Source: Streptomyces sp. F63
GTDB lineage: Bacteria > Actinomycetota > Actinomycetes > Streptomycetales > Streptomycetaceae
DNA length: 64,000 bases
Direction of reading: 5' to 3'
NCBI RefSeq assembly: GCF_018070345.1
Contig: NZ_JAGPXX010000011.1
Coordinates: forward strand, 62,001-126,000
In this document: positions 33,945 to 43,346 of the stretch, piece after piece
Position numbering within the stretch: position 1 is the stretch's first letter
Layout of the letters: the number at the start of each line of letters is the position of its first letter
The notes under the pieces: generated by a model
What the model was told of the DNA's origin: nothing
What the model saw: the letters and a program-made list of their open reading frames with translations, nothing else
The model's database searches: none
Position numbers and translations under genes: made by a program

Positions 33945-35000
33945 ATGAGTCATGAAGTGGTGACGGAGCGAGGTGGGGAGTCCATGGCGGCGCAGGCGGG
34001 GGACGGACGGCGGCGGGCACGGCGGAGCGGCACGGAAGGAACGCTCGCTCTTCGCGGCGCCGCGACGCGGCTCGGGCTGAAACCGGGCGAGTTGGAGCTC
34101 GGCGTGCGGCTCGGGGTGGTGCGGACCGTTGCGGGTCCGGAAGGGCGGCGCAGGGTCCCGGTGGCCGAGGTGGAGCACCTCCGGTCCGCCGGGGGCTTCC
34201 CGGATGCTCTCCGGGAGCGGGTACGGTGCGTGGCGGCGACCGAAGGCGCCGCCCTCATGGGAATCGGCCCGGCGCGCTTCACACGGCTGGCCAGGGCGGG
34301 CTGCTTCAGCCCCGTGGCGTTCTACGTCAATCGCTACCGCGCCCTTGTCTGGCTCTACCCGGTGGCGGAACTGCGGAAGTTCGCCGAACGGGAGCCCGCT
34401 CTGCTCACCGGGAGCACCCCCCGGAACCTCCGGAAACTGCTGGACGCCGGTGAGGACTGGCGGGCCCGCAACTGGCGGAGCCGGCGCGTCGCCCAGCTGG
34501 CCCGGGAGGCGGAGAATGCCTGGGAACGGGCCGCGGTAGCGGCAGCCGTGCTCGGAACAGACCAGCTGGCGGAGGTCGTCGACGACCCCTACGAACGGGC
34601 CCACCTGCGCCGTCTGAGGGCATCACTGCTGCCGGCGAAGGGCGAGCCCCCGTCCTCCCGGCCACTGGTGGAGCCGCTGCTCACCGCGGACGACCCGGAC
34701 GAGATCCTCTGGCACCGGATCAGCCTGGCGCTCTGCCTGGACGAGGCGCGGGCGGAGCACCCGGCTCCCCGTCCGGGTGAGGCCGGACCGCCCCGCCCGC
34801 GGTGTTCCCCGGAGCCGGCGCCCGGGACCGGCCGGGAGGACCCGGGAGCGGAGCCCGCCACCGGAACCGGCGTGCGCCCGGGGCGAATCCGCTCCTCCGG
34901 CTCGGAACGGCCCACCGGGCGGACGGACAGGCCGGGGCCCGCCGGGAAACCGGGATCCCGCGGACTCCGGCGCCGGCTGCACCGCTCGCGGTCGGGCTGA
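33945..35000 (+). CDS. DUF6397-like protein
   Basis: This 351-aa protein resembles a Streptomyces-restricted family. The first half has an HTH-like pair of segments (ALRGAATRLGLKPGELELGV near 28-47 and LMGIGPARFTRLARAGCF near 105-122). The last 90 residues are Pro/Arg/Gly-rich and probably disordered. Two starts are possible: ATG 33945 with no Shine-Dalgarno but a -10-like TACGGT 7 nt upstream, and ATG 33984 after GGTGGGGAG. I kept the longer form. DNA binding is suggested by the segments, not proven. Confidence 0.7.
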   Translation: MSHEVVTERGGESMAAQAGDGRRRARRSGTEGTLALRGAATRLGLKPGELELGVRLGVVRTVAGPEGRRRVPVAEVEHLRSAGGFPDALRERVRCVAATEGAALMGIGPARFTRLARAGCFSPVAFYVNRYRALVWLYPVAELRKFAEREPALLTGSTPRNLRKLLDAGEDWRARNWRSRRVAQLAREAENAWERAAVAAAVLGTDQLAEVVDDPYERAHLRRLRASLLPAKGEPPSSRPLVEPLLTADDPDEILWHRISLALCLDEARAEHPAPRPGEAGPPRPRCSPEPAPGTGREDPGAEPATGTGVRPGRIRSSGSERPTGRTDRPGPAGKPGSRGLRRRLHRSRSG

Positions 35001-35235
35001 GCACCGGACCCGGGTGCGGCCGCTCCCGGTCCCCTCCGGCCGCTCCCGGGGCGTCGGGCCGGCCCCGGCCCGCCGGGGCCCGTTGGCTCTCCCCGCGTGG
35101 CCCGGACCAGCCGTGCGACCCGGATCAGCCGCGTGGCCCGCCGTGGACGCGGGCCGCCCGGGCCGCGCACCGCCCGTACCGGCACCACCGACACCGAGAG
35201 GACGGACTCCCATGTTCCCCCGGAGGAATCCGGCG

Positions 35236-37761
35236 CTACAACTGACCCACGTCCGTGAGCCGGACCACCGCGCGACCCTCCTCGTCGGAGGCCGCGAGGT
35301 CCACCTCCGCACCGATGCCCCAGTCGTGGTCGCCGTCCGGGTCGGCGAAGGTCTGCCGGACCTTCCACAGGCCGTGTTCGGTGTCCTCCTCGATGCGCAG
35401 CAGTTTCGGGCCGCGTGCGTCCGGGCCGGTGCCCAGGTCGTCGTACTCGTCCCAGTACGCCTCCATCGCGTCGGCCCAGGCGTCCGCGTCCCAGCCGGAC
35501 TCGGCGTCCAGTTCGCCGAGTTCCGCGTATTTCCCGATGGCGGCGAGTTCCACCCGCCGGAACATCGCGTTGCGGACCAGGACCCGGAAGGCGCGTGCGT
35601 TCGTGGTGACCGGCTTGACCTGGTCCGCCCGCTCCTGGGCTTCCTCCGCCGTCTCCACCTCGGGGTTGGCCAGCTGCTCCCACTCGTCGAGGAGGCTGGA
35701 GTCGACCTGCCGGACCATCTCGCCCAGCCAGGCGGTGAGGTCCTGGAACTCGTCGGACTTGAGGTCGTCCGGCACGGTGTGCTCCAGCGCCTTGTAGGCG
35801 CTCGCGAGGTACCGCAGCACGATGCCCTCGGTCCGGGCCAGCTCGTAGAAGGCGGTGAACTCCGTGAAGGTCATCGCCCGTTCGTACATGTCCCGGATGA
35901 CCGACTTGGGGGACAGCGGATGGTCGCCCACCCAGGGGTGACTCCTGCGGTAGACGTTGTAGGCGTGGAAGAGCACCTCCTCCAGCGGCCTGGGGTAGGT
36001 GACGTCCTGGAGCCGCTCCATCCGCTCCTCGTACTCCACCCCGTCGGCCTTCATCTGCTGGACGGCCTCTCCGCGGGCCTTGTTCTGCTGGGCGGCGAGG
36101 ATCTGCCGCGGATCGTCGAGCGTGGACTCCACGACCGACACCATGTCCAGGGCGTAGGACGGGGATTCCGGGTCGAGCAGGTCGAAGGCGGCCAGCGCGA
36201 AGGTGGAGAGCGGCTGACTGAGGGCGAAATCCTGCTGGAGGTCGACGGTCAGCCGGACGATCCGGCCCTGCTCGTCGGGCTCGTCGAGCCGCTCGACGAC
36301 ACCGCCGTCCAGCAGGGAGCGGTAGATGGCGATGGCGCGACGGATGTGCCGCAGCTGGTTCTTGCGGGGTTCGTGGTTGTCCTCCAGCAGCCGGCGCATG
36401 GCCTCGAAGGCGTTGCCCGGCCGGGCGATCACCGACAGCAGCATGGTGTGCGTGACCCGGAACCGCGAGGTCAGCGGCTCCGGCTCGGAGGCGATCAGCT
36501 TCTCGAAGGTGTTCTGCCCCCAGGAGACGAAACCCTCGGGAGCCTTCTTCCGGACCACCTTCCGCCGCTTCTTGGGATCGTCACCCGCCTTGGCGAGCGC
36601 CTTCTCGTTCTCGATGACGTGCTCGGGGGCCTGGGCCACGACGAAGCCGGCGGTGTCGAAACCGGCCCGGCCGGCCCGGCCGGCGATCTGGTGGAACTCC
36701 CGTGCCCGCAGGGTCCGCACCCGCTGCCCGTCGTACTTGGTCAGGGCTGTGAACAGCACGGTCCGGATCGGCACATTGACGCCCACGCCGAGCGTGTCCG
36801 TGCCGCAGATGACCTTGAGCAGGCCGGCCTGCGCCAGCCGCTCCACCAGACGCCGGTACTTGGGCAGCATGCCCGCGTGGTGCACGCCGATCCCGTGCCG
36901 GACGTAGCGCGAGAGATTGCGCCCGAAGCGGGTGGTGAACCGGAAATTGCCGATCAGCTTGGCGATCTCGTCCTTCTCGGCGCGCGAGCACATGTTGATG
37001 CTCATCAGCGCCTGGGCCCGCTCCACCGCCGCCGCCTGGGTGAAGTGCACGATGTACACGGGCGCCTGATGGGTCTCCAGCAGTTCGGTGAGCGTCTCCG
37101 TCAGCGGAGTCGTGCGGTACTCGTACGACAGTGGCACGGGCCGGGTCGCGGAGCGGACGACGGCGGTGGGCCGGCCCGTGCGCCGGGTCAGGTCCTCCTC
37201 GAAGCGCGAGACGTCGCCGAGGGTCGCCGACATCAGGATGAACTGCGCCTGCGGCAGCTCCAGCAGCGGGATCTGCCAGGCCCAGCCGCGGTCGGGCTCG
37301 GCGTAGAAGTGGAACTCGTCCATCACGACCTGGCCGATGTCGGCGTCCTTGCCGTCGCGCAGGGCGATGGAGGCGAGCACCTCGGCGGTGCAGCAGATGA
37401 CGGGGGCGTCGGCGTTCACCGAGGCGTCGCCGGTCAGCATGCCCACGTTCTCGGTGCCGAACAGCTTGCACAGGTCGAAGAACTTCTCGGAGACCAGTGC
37501 CTTGATCGGGGCGGTGTAGAAGGTGACCTCGTCCCGGGCGAGCGCGGCGAAGTGCGCCCCGGCGGCGACCAGGCTCTTCCCCGAGCCGGTCGGTGTGGAG
37601 AGGATGACGTTCGCCCCGGAGACCACCTCGATCAGCGCCTCTTCCTGGGCGGGATAGAGGGAGATCCCCCTCTCCTCGGACCAGGCCGAGAAGGACTCGA
37701 ACAGGGCATCGGGGTCGGCGTCGCTCGGCAGGTGATCGATAAGGGTGGTCACACCCCCCAT
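35236..37761 (-). CDS. Ski2-like DEAD/DEAH-box RNA helicase with DUF3516-type C-terminus
   Basis: This 841-aa ATPase has Walker A TPTGSGKS at about residues 56-63, motif Ia APIKALVSEK, DEFHFY (motif II) near 147, SATLGD (III) near 178, and the second RecA domain ending in QIAGRAGRAG (VI) near 365. The C-terminal 400 residues form the Ski2-like/DUF3516 region. GTG 37752 is an alternative start. The 3' end converges with the DUF6397 gene. The likely role is RNA unwinding in decay or ribosome-linked processing. Confidence 0.9.
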   Translation of the reverse strand: MGGVTTLIDHLPSDADPDALFESFSAWSEERGISLYPAQEEALIEVVSGANVILSTPTGSGKSLVAAGAHFAALARDEVTFYTAPIKALVSEKFFDLCKLFGTENVGMLTGDASVNADAPVICCTAEVLASIALRDGKDADIGQVVMDEFHFYAEPDRGWAWQIPLLELPQAQFILMSATLGDVSRFEEDLTRRTGRPTAVVRSATRPVPLSYEYRTTPLTETLTELLETHQAPVYIVHFTQAAAVERAQALMSINMCSRAEKDEIAKLIGNFRFTTRFGRNLSRYVRHGIGVHHAGMLPKYRRLVERLAQAGLLKVICGTDTLGVGVNVPIRTVLFTALTKYDGQRVRTLRAREFHQIAGRAGRAGFDTAGFVVAQAPEHVIENEKALAKAGDDPKKRRKVVRKKAPEGFVSWGQNTFEKLIASEPEPLTSRFRVTHTMLLSVIARPGNAFEAMRRLLEDNHEPRKNQLRHIRRAIAIYRSLLDGGVVERLDEPDEQGRIVRLTVDLQQDFALSQPLSTFALAAFDLLDPESPSYALDMVSVVESTLDDPRQILAAQQNKARGEAVQQMKADGVEYEERMERLQDVTYPRPLEEVLFHAYNVYRRSHPWVGDHPLSPKSVIRDMYERAMTFTEFTAFYELARTEGIVLRYLASAYKALEHTVPDDLKSDEFQDLTAWLGEMVRQVDSSLLDEWEQLANPEVETAEEAQERADQVKPVTTNARAFRVLVRNAMFRRVELAAIGKYAELGELDAESGWDADAWADAMEAYWDEYDDLGTGPDARGPKLLRIEEDTEHGLWKVRQTFADPDGDHDWGIGAEVDLAASDEEGRAVVRLTDVGQL

Positions 37762-37894
37762 ACTGCCTGCTCCGGTACCGGATCGGGGAACCGGCCGGAG
37801 GGTCGAAGATCATTGCGGCTAGGCTGGTGTGCCGACGGGGCACCAACGTGCGGCCACAGACGACCACAAGAGAAAACGGGGGGCGGGCCACCAG

Positions 37895-38686
37895 ATGATG
37901 GGACCGGCGCACTCACTGTCCGGAGCGGCGGCCTGGCTGGGGGTCGGCGCCGCCGCGGCGGCCGCGGACCGGCCCATGCCGTGGCCGGTGCTGGTCGTCG
38001 GCGCGCTGATCTGCGCGGGCGCCGCCCTCGCCCCCGATCTCGACCACAAGTCGGCGACCATATCCCGGGCCTTCGGACCGGTCTCGCGCACCCTCTGCGA
38101 GGTCGTCGACCGACTGTCCTCCGCTGTCTACAAGGCGACGAAGAAGCAGGGCGACCCGCGGCGCACCGGCGGCCACCGCACGCTCACCCACACGTGGTTG
38201 TGGGCCGTGCTCGTCGGGACCGGGGTCTCCGTACTGGCGATGACCGGCGGCCGCTGGGCGGTCCTGGCCATTCTCTTCATTCACCTCGTGCTCGCCGTCG
38301 AGGGGCTGTTGTGGCGGGCCGCCCGGGTCTCCAGCGATGTGCTGGTCTGGCTCCTGGGGGCGACCAGCGCCTGGATCCTGGCGGATGTGCTGAACAAGCC
38401 GGGCAGCGGCGCCGACTGGCTGTTCAGCGCACCCGGCCAGGAATACCTGTGGCTCGGTCTGCCGATCGTCCTGGGCTCACTGGTGCACTGCGCGGGCGAC
38501 GCGATCACCGTCTCCGGCTGCCCCGTGCTGTGGCCGATACCGGTCGGGAACAAGCGCTGGTACCCCGTCGGGCCGCCGAAGGCGATGCGCTTCCGGGCCG
38601 GGAGCTGGGTGGAACTCAAGGTCCTCATGCCCGTCTTCATGCTGCTCGGCGGCATCGGCGGGCTGGGCGCCCTCGGCGTCATCTGA
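37895..38686 (+). CDS. membrane-bound metal-dependent hydrolase (YdjM/DUF457 type)
   Basis: This 263-aa protein has several membrane segments and the family metal residues: GPAHSLSG at residues 3-10, PDLDHKSAT near 51, GGHRTLTHT near 93 and VHCAGDAIT near 206. I started at ATG 37895, followed by a second ATG; an in-frame ATG at 37829 would add 22 charged residues. It is divergent from the helicase. Homologues are linked to membrane-lipid or stress functions; the substrate is unknown. Confidence 0.8.
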   Translation: MMGPAHSLSGAAAWLGVGAAAAAADRPMPWPVLVVGALICAGAALAPDLDHKSATISRAFGPVSRTLCEVVDRLSSAVYKATKKQGDPRRTGGHRTLTHTWLWAVLVGTGVSVLAMTGGRWAVLAILFIHLVLAVEGLLWRAARVSSDVLVWLLGATSAWILADVLNKPGSGADWLFSAPGQEYLWLGLPIVLGSLVHCAGDAITVSGCPVLWPIPVGNKRWYPVGPPKAMRFRAGSWVELKVLMPVFMLLGGIGGLGALGVI

Positions 38687-38751
38687 CGTCCGTGCCCCGT
38701 CCCCCGGGCTCCGGCCCACGGGGCCCGGGGGGCACGGGCCCGGGGAGATCC

Positions 38752-40530
38752 TCAGCCGTGCCAGGAGCGCCAGAGGGCGGCGTACGGCCCGCCCGCCGCC
38801 ACCAGTTCGTCATGGCTGCCCAGCTCGGTGATCCGGCCGTCCTCCACGACCGCGATGACATCGGCGTCGTGGGCCGTGTGCAGCCGGTGCGCGATGGCCA
38901 CGACCGTACGGCCGTCCAGGACCCGTGCCAGCGAGCGCTCCAGGTGCCGCGCCGCCCGCGGGTCCAGCAGCGAGGTGGCCTCGTCCAGCACCAGGGTGTG
39001 CGGATCGGCCAGGACCAGCCGCGCCAGGGCGACCTGCTGTGCCTGCGCCGGGGTCAGTGCCAGTCCGCCGGAGCCCACCTCCGTGTCCAGGCCGTCGTCG
39101 AGGGCCCTCGCCCAGTCCGCGGCGTCCACGGCACCGAGAGCCGCCCACAGCTCCGCGTCGCCGGCGCCGGTACGGGCCAGCAGCAGATTGTCCCGCAGCG
39201 ACCCCACGAACACGTGGTGCTCCTGGTTGACGAGGGCCACATGCGCGCGCACCCGCTCGGCGGGCATCCGCGCCAGCTCGGCGCCGCCGAGCGTCACCGC
39301 ACCGGACCGGGGCGCGTAGATCCCCGCGAGAAGCCGGCCGAGCGTGGACTTGCCGGCGCCGGACGGCCCCACGAGCGCCAGCCGGGTCCCCGGGCGGATG
39401 TCCAGGGAGACCCCGTGCAGCACGTCACCGTGCTGGTGGTAGCCGAACCGGACCTCCTCCGCCCGGACGTCCAGCCCGTCCGGGGCCACCCGGCCGTCCC
39501 CGGCACCCTCCTCGATCTCCCGGACGCCGACCAGCCGGGCGAGGGACACCTGCGCCACCTGGAGCTCGTCGTACCAGCGCAGGATCAGCCCCACCGGCTC
39601 GGTCAGCATCTGGGCGAGCAGCGCACCGGTCGTGAGGGCGCCGACGGTCATCCAGCCGTTCAGGACACCGACGCCCCCGATCATCAGAGCGGCCCCGAGG
39701 ATCGTCAGGTGCGAGGCGTTGATCACGGGGAACAGCACGGACCGCAGCCAGAGCGTGTACCGTTCCCACGCCGTCCATTCCTTGACCCGCCGGTCCGAGA
39801 GCGCGATCCGGCGGGGCCCCAGGCGGTGCGCCTCGATGGTCCGGCCCGCGTCCACGGTCTCGGCGAGCACCGCGGCCACCGCCGCGTACCCGGCGGCCTC
39901 CGCGCGGTACGCGGCGGGCGCCCGGCGGTAGTACCAGCGGCAGCCGGCGAGGAGAACGGGCAGCGCCACGAGCACGGCCAAGGCCAGCGGGGGAGCGGTC
40001 ACCGCCATCCCGGTCAGCAGCAGCCCCGCCCACACCACGCCGATGCACAGCTGGGGCACGGCCTCGCGCATGGCCTCGGCCAGGCGGTCGATGTCGGTGC
40101 TGATCCGGGAGAGCAGGTCCCCGGTCCCGGCCCGTTCCAACACGCCGGGAGGCAGGGCCACCGAGCGGACGAGGAAGTCCTCGCGCAGATCCGCCAGCAT
40201 CCGCTCACCGAGGACCGCGCCGCGCAGCCGTACCGACCGCACGAAGACGGTCTGCACGGCGAGCGCCACCGTGAACAGCGCGACGGTGCGCGGCAGATCG
40301 ACGCCCCCGCCGGCGGCGAGTTCCTCGACCAGGCCGCCCAGCAGGTACGGGCCCACCATGGAGGCGGTCACCGCGACGGCGTTGACCGCCACCAGCAGGG
40401 CGAAGGCCCGGCGGTGCCGCCGCAGCAGCTCCCGCACATAGCCGCGGACGGTCGCGGGCGAGCCGACCGGCAGGGTGGTCGCCGACTCCGGTGCCGCCGG
40501 GTCGTACGCCGGGGGTGCCACGCCGATCAT
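38752..40530 (-). CDS. ABC exporter half-transporter, subunit with intact Walker A but degenerate signature
   Basis: The 592-aa fused permease-ATPase has six membrane segments in the first 320 residues. Its ATPase has Walker A GPSGAGKST (about 384), a Q-loop in LVNQEHHVF, Walker B with catalytic Glu TLVLDEAT (about 510) and the His switch IAHRLH (about 543). The signature, normally LSGGQ, reads LTPAQAQ (about 491). It overlaps the upstream partner by four bases (ATGA) and should form a heterodimer with it. Together they leave one complete ATP site. The substrate is unknown. Confidence 0.9.
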   Translation of the reverse strand: MIGVAPPAYDPAAPESATTLPVGSPATVRGYVRELLRRHRRAFALLVAVNAVAVTASMVGPYLLGGLVEELAAGGGVDLPRTVALFTVALAVQTVFVRSVRLRGAVLGERMLADLREDFLVRSVALPPGVLERAGTGDLLSRISTDIDRLAEAMREAVPQLCIGVVWAGLLLTGMAVTAPPLALAVLVALPVLLAGCRWYYRRAPAAYRAEAAGYAAVAAVLAETVDAGRTIEAHRLGPRRIALSDRRVKEWTAWERYTLWLRSVLFPVINASHLTILGAALMIGGVGVLNGWMTVGALTTGALLAQMLTEPVGLILRWYDELQVAQVSLARLVGVREIEEGAGDGRVAPDGLDVRAEEVRFGYHQHGDVLHGVSLDIRPGTRLALVGPSGAGKSTLGRLLAGIYAPRSGAVTLGGAELARMPAERVRAHVALVNQEHHVFVGSLRDNLLLARTGAGDAELWAALGAVDAADWARALDDGLDTEVGSGGLALTPAQAQQVALARLVLADPHTLVLDEATSLLDPRAARHLERSLARVLDGRTVVAIAHRLHTAHDADVIAVVEDGRITELGSHDELVAAGGPYAALWRSWHG

Positions 40531-42389
40531 GCCGTCTCCTCGATCCCCGCCCGGGCGGCCGGTGCCGCCGGGCCCGTCCGGTGATGCGCCGCGGTCGCGT
40601 GCCGCGGCTCCTCCTCCGCGCCGCGGGTGACGACGGCCCGGTATCCGGCGTGGGTGCGCAGCAGTTCCCGGTGGGTGCCCGCCGCGGCCGCCTCCCCGCC
40701 GGGCAGGAACACCACCCGGTCGGCCCGGTCCAGCAGCAGCGGGCTGGAGGAGAGCACGACCGTCGTGCGGCCGGCCCGCAGCCTCCGCAGCCCGTCGGCG
40801 ATCCGTGCCTCGGTGTGCGAGTCGACGGCGCTCGTCGGCTCGTCCAGCACCAGTACCTCCGGGTCCGTCACGAGCGAGCGCGCCAGCGCCAGCCGCTGCC
40901 GCTGTCCGCCGGAGAGCGACCGCCCGCGCTCGGTGATCCGCGTCTCCCGCGGATCCCCGGAGCCGCCGTCCGTGCCCTGGGCGAGCGCGGTCAGGACGTC
41001 GCCGCACTGGGCGGCGTCCAGCGCGTCCGCGGCTGCGACCGTCCCCCGCGACGGGACGTCGAGGAGTTCCCGGAGGGTGCCGGACAGCAGCACCGGGTCC
41101 TTGTCCTGGACGAGGACGGCCGCCCTGGCCTCCTCCAGCGGAACCTCGTCGAGGGGTGCCCCGCCGAGCAGGACGGACGGCCGGTCCGGCTCCTCCTCCC
41201 GCTGGGGGGCGTGCCCGCCGAGCCGGTCGGCGAGCCGTCCGGCCGCGTCCGGGTCACCGCAGACGGCGACGGTCAGCAGCCCGGCCGGCGCGTGCAACCC
41301 GCTCACCGGGTCGTACAGGTCCCCCGTGAGCGGCCGGCCGGTGCCGCCCCCTCCTCCGCTGCCGCCGGACGCGGAGTCCGGCCCGGCCGGAGAGGTCCGG
41401 CGCAGCGACAGCACGCGCGCCGCGCGCTTCGCCGACGGCTTGGAGAAGGAGTACGCCATCGCGATCTCCTCGAAATGCCGGAGCGGGAACAGCAGGAAGG
41501 TCACCGCGCCGTACACGGCGACCAGTTCGCCGAGCGGGATGCGTCCCTCGCGGGCCAGTGCGACGCCGTACCAGACCACCCCGATCAGCAGCAGCCCCGG
41601 CAGGAACACCTGCACCGCGCTGATGAGCGCCCACATGCGGGCGCTGCGCACGGCGGCGCTCCGCACCTCCTGGGAGGCCCGCCGGTAGCGGTCCAGGAAC
41701 AGCTCCTCGCCGCCGATGCCGCGCAGCACCCGCAGCCCGGCCACGGTGTCCGAGGCCAGCTCCGTGGCGCGGCCCGCCCTGGCCCGCTGCGCGTCGGCAC
41801 GGCGGGTGGCGGGCGGCAGCAGCGGCAGCACGGCCAGCACCAGCAGCGGCACGCCGGCGGCCACGACCAGGCCCAGGGACGGCTGGGCCACGAGCAGCAC
41901 CGCGCAGACGCCCACCGTCGTGACAGCGGCCGCGGTGAAGCGGGAGAGGGCCTCCACGAACCAGCCGATCTTCTCCACGTCACCGGTCGACACCGCGGTG
42001 ATCTCACCCGCCGCCACCCTCCGGGTCAGGGTGGAGCCCAGCTCGGCGGTCTTGCGGGCGAGCAGCTGCTGCACCCGCGCGGCCGCGGTGATCCAGTTGG
42101 TGACCGCGGCCCGGTGCAGCATGGTGTCGGCCACCGCGATCACCGTACCGAGCAGCGCGATGAGGCCGCCGGCGAGCGCCAGCCGCCCGCCGGAGCGGTC
42201 GACCACGGCCTGCACGGCGAAACCCACCACCAGGGGGACCGCCGCGAGCCCGGCCATGTGCAGCGTGCCCCACCCGAGGGCCTTGAGCTGCCCGCCCAAC
42301 TGCCGCCCGCCGAGCCACAGCAGGAATCGCCCACCGGACCGTACGTCCGGGGTGCCCGGGTCGGTGTACGGAAGATCGTGGATCTGCAT
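40527..42389 (-). CDS. ABC exporter half-transporter, subunit with intact signature but no Walker A
   Basis: The 620-aa partner of the next gene has six membrane segments, then an ATPase with canonical signature LSGGQRQRLALA (about 490) and Walker B LVLDEPTSAVD (about 508). The phosphate loop is replaced by CGDPDAAGRL (about 374), lacking the Lys-Ser/Thr pair. The His switch is also lost (LSSSPLL, about 544). A Ser/Gly-rich linker lies near residue 350. The start is ATG 42389. These losses are complementary to those of the partner, as in TM287/288- or TAP-like asymmetric exporters. Confidence 0.88.
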   Translation of the reverse strand: MQIHDLPYTDPGTPDVRSGGRFLLWLGGRQLGGQLKALGWGTLHMAGLAAVPLVVGFAVQAVVDRSGGRLALAGGLIALLGTVIAVADTMLHRAAVTNWITAAARVQQLLARKTAELGSTLTRRVAAGEITAVSTGDVEKIGWFVEALSRFTAAAVTTVGVCAVLLVAQPSLGLVVAAGVPLLVLAVLPLLPPATRRADAQRARAGRATELASDTVAGLRVLRGIGGEELFLDRYRRASQEVRSAAVRSARMWALISAVQVFLPGLLLIGVVWYGVALAREGRIPLGELVAVYGAVTFLLFPLRHFEEIAMAYSFSKPSAKRAARVLSLRRTSPAGPDSASGGSGGGGGTGRPLTGDLYDPVSGLHAPAGLLTVAVCGDPDAAGRLADRLGGHAPQREEEPDRPSVLLGGAPLDEVPLEEARAAVLVQDKDPVLLSGTLRELLDVPSRGTVAAADALDAAQCGDVLTALAQGTDGGSGDPRETRITERGRSLSGGQRQRLALARSLVTDPEVLVLDEPTSAVDSHTEARIADGLRRLRAGRTTVVLSSSPLLLDRADRVVFLPGGEAAAAGTHRELLRTHAGYRAVVTRGAEEEPRHATAAHHRTGPAAPAARAGIEETA

Positions 42390-42492
42390 GACGTCCCAGG
42401 GATTGGTGTCGGCGGGCGGGGAAGCGTGGCAAGACTCGCGTTCGCGACCGCTCCGCATCAACCGGTTTTCCGGCGGGTGCGACGATGGATCC

Positions 42493-43215
42493 ATGCGCAT
42501 CACCGGTATCCAGCGGACAGCGGCCGCGGTCCTGGCGGCCGCCGCCCTTCTCACCGGCTGCGGCGCGGCGGGCGACGCCGCCCCGCGCGCGGACGGGGAG
42601 CGTCCGGCCCGCCACGCCTCACCCACGGCCGGCCCGGCCCGGCTGCCCGGTGTCGGGGACCGGCTCCGGGCCCGGATCCCGCAGACCTCCCGGCAGGCCG
42701 TCGTCGTCTACGGCGAGGGCCGGGACTCCGCCGATGCCGAGGCCGTGCTGTACACCCGGACGGGAGACACCTGGCGGCGCACCCGCGCCTGGCCCGCCCA
42801 CAACGGCAAGCGCGGCTGGACGACGGACCACCGGGCGGGCGACAAGCGCAGCCCGTCCGGGGTGTTCACCCTCTCCGACGCCGGCGGGGTGCTGGCCGAC
42901 CCCGGCGCGAAACTCCCGTACACCCGTTCCGCGGCCTTCGCCGCCCCCCGCTCCTGGGCGAAGACGCACTGGCACGACTTCGACTACGTCATCGCCGTCG
43001 ACTACAACCGGGTGAAGGGCACCCCTCCGAACGACCCGAACCGCCCCGAGGGCGAGGACAAGGGCGGCTACATCTGGCTGCACCTCGACCACGGCAGCGG
43101 CACTTCCGGCTGCGTCAGCCTTCCGAAGACCGGGATGGAGTATCTGCTGCGCACGCTCGACCCCGAGGCGGATCCGGTCGTGGTGATGGGGGAGAGGAAC
43201 CACCTGAAGGGCTGA
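42493..43215 (+). CDS. L,D-transpeptidase (YkuD-type) lipoprotein
   Basis: The 240-aa exported protein has a lipobox LLTGC with Cys23 as the lipidation site. The catalytic motif is HLDHGSGTSGCVSLP near residues 195-210, with the nucleophilic Cys of SGCVS; the usual SxGCxR arginine is Ser here. YkuD enzymes make 3-3 peptidoglycan crosslinks or anchor proteins, but divergent members like this one may act otherwise. It is divergent from the ABC pair with a short 103-bp promoter region. Confidence 0.82.
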   Translation: MRITGIQRTAAAVLAAAALLTGCGAAGDAAPRADGERPARHASPTAGPARLPGVGDRLRARIPQTSRQAVVVYGEGRDSADAEAVLYTRTGDTWRRTRAWPAHNGKRGWTTDHRAGDKRSPSGVFTLSDAGGVLADPGAKLPYTRSAAFAAPRSWAKTHWHDFDYVIAVDYNRVKGTPPNDPNRPEGEDKGGYIWLHLDHGSGTSGCVSLPKTGMEYLLRTLDPEADPVVVMGERNHLKG

Positions 43216-43346
43216 CGGGCCCGGCTCCCGGCCGCGGCTCCGGCCGGCCGGGCTCCGGAACCCGTCCACGGGCCCGTCCCCGGGACCGGCGCCCGACCGT
43301 CCGCGGAGGCCCCGCCGGCCGGAACACCAGCATCGCGAAGGAATCC

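Noticed and set aside
34777..40584. A 1935-codon open frame on the plus strand
   Set aside because: It runs antisense through the helicase and ABC genes. Its product is His/Arg/Gly/Asp-rich with no domain, as expected for a shadow frame in high-GC DNA.
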